From: Streptomyces rugosispiralis
GTDB lineage: Bacteria; Actinomycetota; Actinomycetes; Streptomycetales; Streptomycetaceae
Length of the DNA stretch: 64,000 bases
Direction of reading: 5' to 3'
NCBI RefSeq assembly: GCF_024505145.1
Contig: NZ_JANIAA010000013.1
Location: 141,383 to 205,382 of the forward strand
The notes under the pieces: generated by a model
Databases searched by the model: none
What the model was told of the DNA's origin: nothing
What the model saw: only the letters and a program-made list of their open reading frames with translations
Shown here: positions 51,371 through 57,973 of the stretch, piece by piece
Position numbering within the stretch: position 1 is the stretch's first letter
Layout of the letters: each line of letters opens with the position of its first letter
Made by a program: the position numbers and the translations under genes

Positions 51371-51739
51371 ATGCGACGGTTGGGGGAGCTCGAGGCGGAG
51401 ATCATGGACCGCCTCTGGGCTTGGCAGCGTCCCACGACGGTGCGGGAGATCGTGGACGACATCAACGAGCACCGCCCGGTCGCCTATACCACGGTGATGA
51501 CCGTCGCCTCCATCCTCTACAACAAGGGCTGGTTGCTGCGCGCCAAGGAGGGCCGGGCGTGGGTGTACTCACCGGTCCGCAGCCGCGAGGAGTACACCGC
51601 GGCGCTGATGGAGGACGCCCTCGGCACCAGCGAGGACCGCTCCGCCGCCCTTACCCACTTCGTCGAGCAGATGGGCCCCGAGGAGGTCAGCGCGTTGCGC
51701 AAGGCCCTGCGGACCGCGGGGCGGCGGACCAAGGCGTGA
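51371..51739 (+). CDS. BlaI/MecI/CopY-family repressor
   Basis: A 122-residue winged-helix repressor: RRLGELEAEIMDRLW, then TTVREIVDDINEHRPVAYTTVMTVASILYNKGWLLRAKEGRAWVYSP, ending in a short dimer region (LTHFVEQMG). In BlaR-BlaI systems the partner M56 protease triggers repressor removal; CopY relatives sense copper instead. GGAAGGAAG lies before the ATG. The stop overlaps the next start by GTGA, tying it to the M56 peptidase. Confidence 0.93.
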   Translation: MRRLGELEAEIMDRLWAWQRPTTVREIVDDINEHRPVAYTTVMTVASILYNKGWLLRAKEGRAWVYSPVRSREEYTAALMEDALGTSEDRSAALTHFVEQMGPEEVSALRKALRTAGRRTKA

Positions 51740-52653
51740 CGGCCGCCCTCGCCCTGGCCTGCTACGCGGCCGTCGTCGGCTCGGCGGCCCCGAAGGTGCT
51801 GGCCCGCAGCGCCTGGCCACATCGCGCCCCCGCTCTGGCGGTTGCCATTTGGCATGGGTTGACCCTGTCGTTCACCATCGCGCTAGCTCTGACCACTTAT
51901 CACCTCGTCACCCCAACTTGGCATCTTCATAGTGGAATGTCCGGCTTGCTCCGGTTCTGTGGGTTGACGTTGGACGCCCGGATCCCGGGCACGGGCCCGG
52001 TCGGCGTTCCGGCCATCGCCGTACCGGCCTCGGTGGCGCTGGTTCCGCTCGTCTGCTTCGGCCATGAGCTGCTGCGGGCCCGGCGCGTCCGCGCCCGCCA
52101 CCGGGGCGTTCTGGACATGGTCGGCCGGCGCTCGGCGCGGCTGCGCGCCACCGTGCTGGACCATGACACACCCGCGGCGTACTGCCTGCCCGGCCGCCGG
52201 CCGCGGATCGTGGTGAGCGCGGGCGCGCTGCGGCTGCTCTCCCCCGCACAGCTGGAGTCCGTACTGGAGCATGAGCGCGCCCATATCGCGGGCCGCCACC
52301 ATCTGGCGCTGGCGGCCACGGAGGCGTTCGCCCGGGTGTTCCGGTGGCTGCCGCTGGCCCGCGAGGCCAGGGCACAGACGGCGCTGCTGCTGGAGATGGC
52401 CGCGGACGACCGCGCGCTGCGCCGCCATCCGCGCCAGGCGCTCGTCTCCGCCCTCTACACGATGGCGGCGGGCCACGCCTCCCACGCCCCCGGCGGAGCC
52501 TTCACCGTCGGCGGACCGGGCGCCGTGGTCCGGCTGCGGCGGATGCTGGACGCCCGGCGGCGTCCGCATCCGGCGCTGTGCGGCGCGGTGGCGGCGGTCG
52601 CCGTGGGCTTACCGCTGCTGCCTCCCCTGCTGGGCTGCGCCCCCGGGATGTAG
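51736..52653 (+). CDS. M56-family membrane metallopeptidase
   Basis: A 305-residue protein with three or four N-terminal spans, a cytoplasmic or membrane-edge zinc site EHERAHIAGRHH (HExxH-like, near residue 177), EMAADDRALRR as the glutamate block and a C-terminal span. It lacks a penicillin-sensing domain, so it is a minimal M56 of the kind paired with BlaI in actinomycetes. The segment 51840-51970 is richer in A and T with rare codons (CTA, ACT), unlike its surroundings. Codon 292 (52609-52611) is TTA, which makes translation dependent on the bldA tRNA. Confidence 0.9.
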   Translation: MTAALALACYAAVVGSAAPKVLARSAWPHRAPALAVAIWHGLTLSFTIALALTTYHLVTPTWHLHSGMSGLLRFCGLTLDARIPGTGPVGVPAIAVPASVALVPLVCFGHELLRARRVRARHRGVLDMVGRRSARLRATVLDHDTPAAYCLPGRRPRIVVSAGALRLLSPAQLESVLEHERAHIAGRHHLALAATEAFARVFRWLPLAREARAQTALLLEMAADDRALRRHPRQALVSALYTMAAGHASHAPGGAFTVGGPGAVVRLRRMLDARRRPHPALCGAVAAVAVGLPLLPPLLGCAPGM

Positions 52654-52674
52654 CACTCCAGGCGCGCCGGGGCC

Positions 52675-52713
52675 CGCCCCGGGCCATGCGGAGGAACCGC
52701 GGGACCCGGGGCG
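52675..52713 (+). terminator. Probable terminator hairpin
   Basis: CGCCCCGGG (52675) pairs with CCCGGGGCG (52705) across a 21-base loop between the convergent M56 and DUF305 genes. It is weaker than the other hairpins because of the long loop. Confidence 0.55.
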
Positions 52714-52735
52714 GGGCGTGCCGCCGTGACGCGGC

Positions 52736-53404
52736 TCAGAGCCGGTCGAGCAGCGTCCGCAGGGTGGTGACCTCGGTGGACTGGTTCTTCACTACGTCAT
52801 CGGCGAGCTTCTTGGCCTCGGCGTTACGGCCGTTCTTCTTCTCGTCCTTCGCCATGGCGATCGCACCCTCGTGATGGTCGATCATCATGCTCGCGAAGGC
52901 CCGGTCGAAGGCGGCCCCCTTGGCGGCCTTGAGCTTCCGCATGTCCCCCTCGGACATCATTCCGCTCATAGCGCCCTTACCGTCCGCACCATGATGCATT
53001 CCGGGCATCTCGCCCGAGGATGACTTCTCCGGCTTGCCCCAGCCCTTGAGCCAGGACTTCAGGGTGACGATCTCCGGGTCCTGCGCCTTCTCGATCTGCC
53101 CCGCCAGGCTCTTGATCCGCGCGTTCGAGGCCCGGTCGTCGGCCAGTCCGGCCATCTCCAGCGCCTGCTCATGATGCGGGATCATCATCTGCGCGAAGCT
53201 GACGTCCGCGTCGTTGAACGCGCCCGCCGCCGAGCCGGCGGTCGCCTCGGTGGTGGCGGACTCCTTCGCGCTCGAATGGTCCATGCCCTTCATGTCGTCA
53301 TTGCCGCCACAGCCGGCGAGCAGCAGCCCTCCGGCGGCGACGGCGCCCACGAGCGCGAGACGGCGATGGAGCGGTCGACGCGGGACACACGTGATTGCGG
53401 TCAT
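52736..53404 (-). CDS. DUF305 lipoprotein
   Basis: A 222-residue lipoprotein with lipobox LLLAGC. Two DUF305 units with paired histidines follow: FNDADVSFAQMMIPHHEQALEMA and AAFDRAFASMMIDHHEGAIAMAK. The linker MPGMHHGADGKGAMSGMM and the start MKGMDH are Met/His-rich. DUF305 proteins are ferritin-like helical bundles; the Met/His content suggests copper or another soft metal, which would suit the nearby CopY-family repressor (inference). A weakly GC-rich leader with AGAGG precedes the ATG. Confidence 0.9.
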   Translation of the reverse strand: MTAITCVPRRPLHRRLALVGAVAAGGLLLAGCGGNDDMKGMDHSSAKESATTEATAGSAAGAFNDADVSFAQMMIPHHEQALEMAGLADDRASNARIKSLAGQIEKAQDPEIVTLKSWLKGWGKPEKSSSGEMPGMHHGADGKGAMSGMMSEGDMRKLKAAKGAAFDRAFASMMIDHHEGAIAMAKDEKKNGRNAEAKKLADDVVKNQSTEVTTLRTLLDRL

Positions 53405-53475
53405 GTCGATTTACCTCTTTTTACCAAGTGTTGACTGTTCTATGGGACGTACCGGCGCCTTACGCGCGGTTCGGC

Positions 53476-54093
53476 CTATATCCGCAGAACAGACAGGGCA
53501 GTGAGGTCGGGACCGGGCGAGGGAGGATCGGGCCGCGCGACGACGGCCGCCGCCATGGGAAGCCTCAGCGGCGGACCGCCCCGGCGGGCAAGCACCGCGC
53601 ACCGAAGCGCCCCGAGCACCCAGACGCCGAGCACCGCGACACACAGCGAGGCCATGTCCATACCGGTCATGGGTTCGCGTGGCTTTGTCTCGGGCGCGGC
53701 CGGGGCATGCCCGGCCTCGGCGGACGGGGCGAGGGCGGCTCGCCGCGGCCCGGAGCCGGTGGCGGCCGTACCGCCGCCGTGATCGCCGCCATACACCCCG
53801 GGGGCGCCGTTGTACGGCCCGGGGGCGCCGTTGTACGACCCGAGGCCGCCGTTGTACGGCCCGGGGCCGCCGTTGTACGACCCGAGGCCGTCTCCGTACG
53901 ACCCGGGCTCGCCGTTGTACGCCGCGGGGCGCATGTCACCGGACGCATGGTGCGCCGAATGGGTCATGCCCGAGCCGGAGCCGCCGTCGGGATGGCCCAG
54001 GGTGTGCATGACGAAAACCCCGAGCGCGAGCACGACGACGAGCAGAAGCCGCGGAAGGACTCCGTCCGCGCGCATGCTCCCACCGGTGGTCAC
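53476..54093 (-). CDS. DUF6153 membrane protein with six-unit repeat
   Basis: A 205-residue protein. The span RLLLVVVLALGVFVMHTLGH opens it, as in the DUF6153 family, and a second span (MASLCVAVLGVWVLGALRCAVL) is near the C-terminus. Between them lie a His-rich patch (MTHSAHHASGD) and about six copies of a seven-residue Tyr-Asn-Gly-Pro repeat encoded by 21-bp units. Such neighbours of DUF305 lipoproteins may also bind metal; function is unknown. GAGGAG lies six bases before the GTG start. Confidence 0.82.
   Translation of the reverse strand: MTTGGSMRADGVLPRLLLVVVLALGVFVMHTLGHPDGGSGSGMTHSAHHASGDMRPAAYNGEPGSYGDGLGSYNGGPGPYNGGLGSYNGAPGPYNGAPGVYGGDHGGGTAATGSGPRRAALAPSAEAGHAPAAPETKPREPMTGMDMASLCVAVLGVWVLGALRCAVLARRGGPPLRLPMAAAVVARPDPPSPGPDLTALSVLRI
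53806..53931. repeat. Six 21-bp coding repeats in the DUF6153 gene
   Basis: Six 21-bp units (consensus GCCGTTGTACGRCCCGRGGCC) run in tandem and keep frame, encoding the YNGGPGP-type loop region. Two versions alternate (GGCCCGGG and GACCCGAG), which points to duplication of a 42-bp pair. Confidence 0.85.
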
Positions 54094-54137
54094 CGTCGCT
54101 CCTCGGGGTCGGTGTGATCTCTCTCGGAGTCACACCC

Positions 54138-54158
54138 TACTCCTAATGCCGTTAGTAC
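54138..54158. promoter_or_regulatory. Dyad upstream of the DUF6153 gene sharing the blaI box
   Basis: TACTCCTAATGCCGTTAGTA has TACT and AGTA at its ends and CTAA/TTAG inside, an imperfect dyad. On the minus strand it contains GTACTAACGGC, identical to the box before the BlaI-type gene. A common regulator, most simply the BlaI/CopY protein, is suggested. Confidence 0.55.
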
Positions 54159-54191
54159 GCGCACCGACCCCCGGAGGCCCCCCGAAGCCGC

Positions 54192-54671
54192 TCAGCCCTC
54201 CCGCATCGCCAGCCTGGCCAGCATGTTCTTCGCGTCGTCGGCGACCCGGCCGTCCGCGACCACCTCATAGCGCGCGGCCACGATCTGGCTGCGGGACGAG
54301 AAATCGCGCCGCCCTCCAGTCATGGCGTGCCCGACGAAACCGAAGATCGCGCCGAACACCGCGCCATAGACCAGACCGCTCACCAGCAGCACGATCACGT
54401 TGTGGGCCCCCGCCGCGAACACGGACAGCAGCAGCCCGATCAGCAGTCCGAACCAGGCCCCCGTACCGGCACCCGCGAGCGCCGCGCGGCCCCTGGTCAG
54501 CCGCCCGAGCACGGTCTCGACCATCCGGAGATCCGAGCCGATGATCGCCGTATGCTCCACCGGGAACTTGTTGTCGGCCAGGAAGTCCACCGCGCGCTGG
54601 GCGCCGGCGTAGGTCGGGTAGGAGCCCACGACCGGGCGGTCGACCACTTCCGACGGCGGTTGCTGGGTCAT
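54192..54671 (-). CDS. General-stress-protein 17M-like membrane protein
   Basis: A 159-residue protein. The N-terminal domain (VVGSYPTYAGAQRAVDFLADNKFPVEHTAIIGSDL) matches the YflT/GSP17M-type domain of general stress proteins. Two glycine-rich membrane hairpins (AALAGAGTGAWFGLLIGLLLSVFA, VSGLVYGAVFGAIFGFVGHAM) follow, then a basic stretch and a short C-terminal domain (YEVVADGRVADDAKNML). It is common in actinomycetes and often stress-induced. Precise function is not known. Confidence 0.85.
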   Translation of the reverse strand: MTQQPPSEVVDRPVVGSYPTYAGAQRAVDFLADNKFPVEHTAIIGSDLRMVETVLGRLTRGRAALAGAGTGAWFGLLIGLLLSVFAAGAHNVIVLLVSGLVYGAVFGAIFGFVGHAMTGGRRDFSSRSQIVAARYEVVADGRVADDAKNMLARLAMREG

Positions 54672-54873
54672 CGCTGACTCCCTCCGTCAAGGAGAGCGTG
54701 CGCCCGCGCCTGCCCCCTCGCAACGGGAGAGGGGCGGGGGAGAACGGCGGAGAAACCCGCCGAGGGTCCGTGAAGCCGGATATCCGGAACGGCCACCGCG
54801 GCTCTCCGCGGAACATTTCCCCAGCACTCTTCGCCCCTCAATTCCCACCCCGGCCACCGCGCGATTCCCGGAA

Positions 54874-54914
54874 GCCTCCGGTTCCTTTCCACCGAGCGGA
54901 AAGGAACCGGAGGC
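54874..54914 (-). terminator. Strong terminator hairpin
   Basis: A perfect 17-bp stem (GCCTCCGGTTCCTTTCC and its complement) with loop ACCGAGC lies 19 bases past the stop of the small gene at 54934-55230. Confidence 0.85.
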
Positions 54915-54933
54915 GCGACGGGCCTTACGGGTA

Positions 54934-55230
54934 TCAGCGGCGGTCGGTGTGGTCGGTGCGGTCGGTGCGGATGAGGGAACGGACCATCCGGCAGGTGATG
55001 TCGGACGGCGGACGCACCCCGATCCGGGCGGCCGTGGAGCGTATCCTGCGGTTGGACGCCTGCTCGGGGCGGTAGGCACCGGAGTTGAGCAGCGCGATGG
55101 CCAGGCGCATGGCCTTCAGACGGCGGTTGTGGGACTCGTACCACTCACGCGGACGCCCGGCCGGCATCCGCTTCTTCGGCAGGGTCGGAAAGGTCGGCAG
55201 TTCCTGAAGAGGGGGTCCGGCAACGGCCAT
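54934..55230 (-). CDS. Small conserved actinomycete protein of unknown function
   Basis: A 98-residue basic protein: an N-terminal Pro-rich part (PTFPTLPKKRMPAGRPREWYESHNRRLKAMR) and a helical part (LAIALLNSGAYRPEQASNRRIRSTAARIG). It looks like a small nucleic-acid-binding protein from its charge, but no family is recognised. A perfect AGGAGG lies six bases before the ATG and a strong terminator follows, so it is a genuine single-gene unit. The end (IRTDRTDHTDRR) comes from a short nucleotide repeat. Confidence 0.8.
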   Translation of the reverse strand: MAVAGPPLQELPTFPTLPKKRMPAGRPREWYESHNRRLKAMRLAIALLNSGAYRPEQASNRRIRSTAARIGVRPPSDITCRMVRSLIRTDRTDHTDRR

Positions 55231-55352
55231 CGGCAACCTCCTGAGTTGGTCGGGAAACCTTCCCTTCAACTCCCTCCATTCTACCGTCGGGTACTGACAA
55301 AGGCCCCTGGTCAGACCCCGTTCCAGGGCGATCTCGCGGTACCGTGTGGCGC

Positions 55353-55721
55353 ATGGAGATCTGGATCAATCCGGCATGCTCGAAGTGCCGTAGCGCGCTC
55401 ACCCTGCTCGACGCGGAGGGCGCCGGTTACACCGTGCGCCGCTATCTCGAGGACGTACCGAGCCAGGACGAGATCCGCGCGATGCTCGACCGGCTCGGGC
55501 TGGAGCCGTGGGACGTCACCCGGACCCAGGAGGCGGCCGCGAAGGAGCTGGGCCTGAAGGACTGGCCGCGTGAGGAGAGCGCCCGGGACCGCTGGATCGC
55601 TGCGCTCGCCGAGCACCCCAAGCTGATCCAGCGGCCCATCATCACGGCGGACGACGGCTCGGCGGTGGTGGGGCGCACCGAGGAGGCGGTGCGCGAGGCG
55701 CTGTCCCGATCCCGCGGCTGA
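55353..55721 (+). CDS. ArsC/Spx-family thioredoxin-fold reductase
   Basis: A 122-residue protein with the ArsC/YffB fold: IWINPACSKCRSALTLLDAEG (a CxxC in place of the single-Cys ArsC loop), RRYLEDVPSQDEIRAML and the ending HPKLIQRPIITADDGSAVVGR, which holds the conserved Arg-Pro. It may be an arsenate reductase or another glutaredoxin-like thiol enzyme. TACCGT ends seven bases before the ATG with no ribosome site, so a leaderless start is likely. Confidence 0.9.
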   Translation: MEIWINPACSKCRSALTLLDAEGAGYTVRRYLEDVPSQDEIRAMLDRLGLEPWDVTRTQEAAAKELGLKDWPREESARDRWIAALAEHPKLIQRPIITADDGSAVVGRTEEAVREALSRSRG

Positions 55722-55773
55722 CCTCGGGGCCACGCCACGGGACCATGCCTCGGGACCACGCCACGGGACCATG
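55722..55773. repeat. 26-bp tandem duplication
   Basis: Two units (55722-55747 and 55748-55773) differ at one base and share CCACGCCACGGGACCATG. They begin right after the stop of the ArsC-like gene. Confidence 0.9.
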
Positions 55774-55776
55774 GAA

Positions 55777-55818
55777 ACGCCCCGGCGCCCCGTGTGCGAA
55801 CACGGGGCGCCGGGGCGT
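55777..55818. terminator. Very strong bidirectional terminator
   Basis: A perfect 19-bp stem (ACGCCCCGGCGCCCCGTGT and complement) with the tetraloop GCGA sits between convergent genes. Confidence 0.9.
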
Positions 55819-55842
55819 ACGCGGTCCGGCCCAGGAGCCCGC

Positions 55843-57477
55843 TCAGCGGCTCCGCGGCGCGGCCTGCTGCGGGCGCAGCAGGTACCGCTGCGTCTTACCG
55901 CTGGAGGTCTTCGGCAACTCGGCCACGAAGTGCACCTGCCGGGGGTAGGCATGCTTGGCGTACCGCTCCCTGACCAGCTGCTGCAGCTCGGCCACGAGCG
56001 CGTCGCCCGCCTCGATCCCCGGGCGCGGCACCACGAACGCCTCGACGACCTCGCCGTACTCCTCGTCCGGCACGCCGACCACGGCGACCTCCGCCACCGC
56101 GGTGTGCTCCAGCAGCACGGTCTCCACCTCGAAGGGGCCGATGCGGTATCCGGCCATCAGGATGATGTCGTCGCCGCGCCCGGAGAAGAACAGATGGCCC
56201 TCCTCGTCGCGGGCGGCGGTGTCCCCGGTGTAGAGCCAGTGCCCATCGGGGCTGAACTTCTCGGCGGTCTGCTCGGGGGCGTCGCGGTAGCCCTTGAACC
56301 ACATCAGCGGGCTTTCGGCGATGTCCACCACGACCCGGCCGGGGACGTTGACGCGGGCCGGTGCGGAGTTGGTGTCCTCGCGCAGTACCTTCACACTCCA
56401 GCCGGGCAGCGGACGGCCCATGGAACCGGGCTTGATCTCTTCGCGCAGGTCCGGGTGCCAGGCATGGGCGACCACCATGCCCAGCTCGGTCGAGCCGTAG
56501 TGGTCCCGCACCGGCACACCGAGCGTCTCGAGCGCCCAGTCGACGACGTCCGGGGGCAGCGGTTCGCCCGCCGCGGAGCAGCAGCGCAGCCGCAGATCGG
56601 CGGGGGCGGGGATGCCGGAGGCGCGCAACTTCCGGTAGACGGTGGGCCCGGCCGCGAAGTTGGTGACGCCGAAGCGGGAGAGCACCTCCCAGGTGGACTC
56701 CGCGGAGAACAGGCCGTTCAGCACCAGTCCGCGCTGCCCGAGGGCGAGGGGCCCGATGAGCGCGTAGTACAGGCCGTACGCCCAGCCCGGGTCGGCGGCG
56801 TTCCAGAAGACGTCGGTGGGCCGGTGGTCCAGGCCGAACTGCTGGTACATGGCAAAGCTCGCGACCGCCCGCAGCGGGATCGGGACCGCCTTGGGCGTGC
56901 CCGCGGTGCCCGAGGTGAACAGCTCCACGATGAGCCCGTCGCCGCCCACGGCCGCCGGTTCGGGCAACGGGGCGTGCCCCTCGGCCAGCTCCGCGAAGGA
57001 CAGATCGGCCTCGGTGACAGGGCCGGTGTTGACGATCCGCCAGGGGCGCTCGGCGGGGAAGCCCGACTCCGGGTCCAGCTTGGGGCGTTGGTCGGCGTCG
57101 GTGATCACGACCTTGGTGTCGTTGCCCGTGGTCCGCAGCGCGATGGCCGGCGGGGCGAACGCGGTGAACAGCGGCACCTGGACGGCCCCGAGCCGCCAGA
57201 TCGCAAGGCTCGCGACCAGCAGTTCGGCGGATTTGCCCATCAAGGTGGCGACGCGGTCGCCCACTCCGACTCCCAGGGCGGCCAGGGCACCGGCCATGCG
57301 CGAGGAACGGTCGCGAAGCTCGCCGTACGTCATGTCATGGCCGGTCATGTCCTTGTCCACCACCGTGAACGCGACGGCGTCGGCCGGGTGCCTGTCGCAC
57401 AGCAGGTACGCGGTGCTCGCCGCAGGCTCACCGAAGGTCTTGAGCAGGTCAGCCGTGCGCTGTTCTGGGCTGGTCAA
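55843..57477 (-). CDS. AMP-forming acyl-CoA synthetase
   Basis: A 544-residue ANL-family enzyme. The ATP loop is FTSGTAGTPKAVPI, then DHYGSTELGM, the hinge YTGDTAARDEEGHLFFSGRGDDIILMAGYRI and the C-terminal lysine in PKTSSGKTQRYLLR. It joins a carboxylic acid, probably acetate-like or medium-chain, to CoA through an acyl-adenylate. HKxxxIPL replaced by PKAVPIPLRA and the overall pattern resemble acyl-CoA synthetases close to acetyl-CoA synthetase. The TTG at 57477 has GGAG five bases upstream. It is not linked to the neighbouring peptidases by operon structure. Confidence 0.92.
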   Translation of the reverse strand: MTSPEQRTADLLKTFGEPAASTAYLLCDRHPADAVAFTVVDKDMTGHDMTYGELRDRSSRMAGALAALGVGVGDRVATLMGKSAELLVASLAIWRLGAVQVPLFTAFAPPAIALRTTGNDTKVVITDADQRPKLDPESGFPAERPWRIVNTGPVTEADLSFAELAEGHAPLPEPAAVGGDGLIVELFTSGTAGTPKAVPIPLRAVASFAMYQQFGLDHRPTDVFWNAADPGWAYGLYYALIGPLALGQRGLVLNGLFSAESTWEVLSRFGVTNFAAGPTVYRKLRASGIPAPADLRLRCCSAAGEPLPPDVVDWALETLGVPVRDHYGSTELGMVVAHAWHPDLREEIKPGSMGRPLPGWSVKVLREDTNSAPARVNVPGRVVVDIAESPLMWFKGYRDAPEQTAEKFSPDGHWLYTGDTAARDEEGHLFFSGRGDDIILMAGYRIGPFEVETVLLEHTAVAEVAVVGVPDEEYGEVVEAFVVPRPGIEAGDALVAELQQLVRERYAKHAYPRQVHFVAELPKTSSGKTQRYLLRPQQAAPRSR

Positions 57478-57973
57478 GAGGGCTCCTAGTGCTGGTATCC
57501 ACGAGTCGCGCCGAACGGGAGGGAGGTCCGGTGCCCGGCTTCGGGCGAGCGTGGACGCACCTCGGGGGCACGGGCGCACCTCGCCTTCCGGGGTGGGCTG
57601 TTCCCGGGTGGTGCTGACGAAGTCCCAGGCGGCGGCAGCTCCCGTTGGCCTGTACACGCTATCGCGCTTTCCGACCGGCCCGTCAGCCGTCCTCCGTACC
57701 GGGGCGGGGACGGCGTCCGCCGGCCGGAGCGGGGCGGGCGGCCACCCCGGGCGTCCCGTAAGCCCCGACGCGTCACGTAAGCCCCGACGCGTTCCAACAG
57801 TCCTGCCGCGTTCCGGCAGTCCCGGTTCCCACTTCCGCAGTCCCGACGCACTCCGGCGCCCCGAGGCACTCTGGCGTCCCCCCTTCCCCCGTCCTACCTT
57901 TGGGCAGCGGTAGGCATACCGCTCGCACGGCTTGTCATGTCTGAGCTCCAAGACGCCCGACACGAGGTGAGCC
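57478..57973. other. 496-bp intergenic region with short repeats
   Basis: Between divergent genes. GTAAGCCCCGACGCGT occurs twice (57758-57773 and 57777-57792) and GCGGTA-GGCA-TACCGC (57907-57922) is a perfect palindrome close to the M6 peptidase start that could be an operator. No gene is seen. Confidence 0.5.

Noticed and set aside
54672..54873. Possible gene between the stress protein and the small protein
   Set aside because: Open frames on both strands are short, Arg/Pro-rich and lack ribosome sites; only promoter DNA and the terminator at 54874 are supported.
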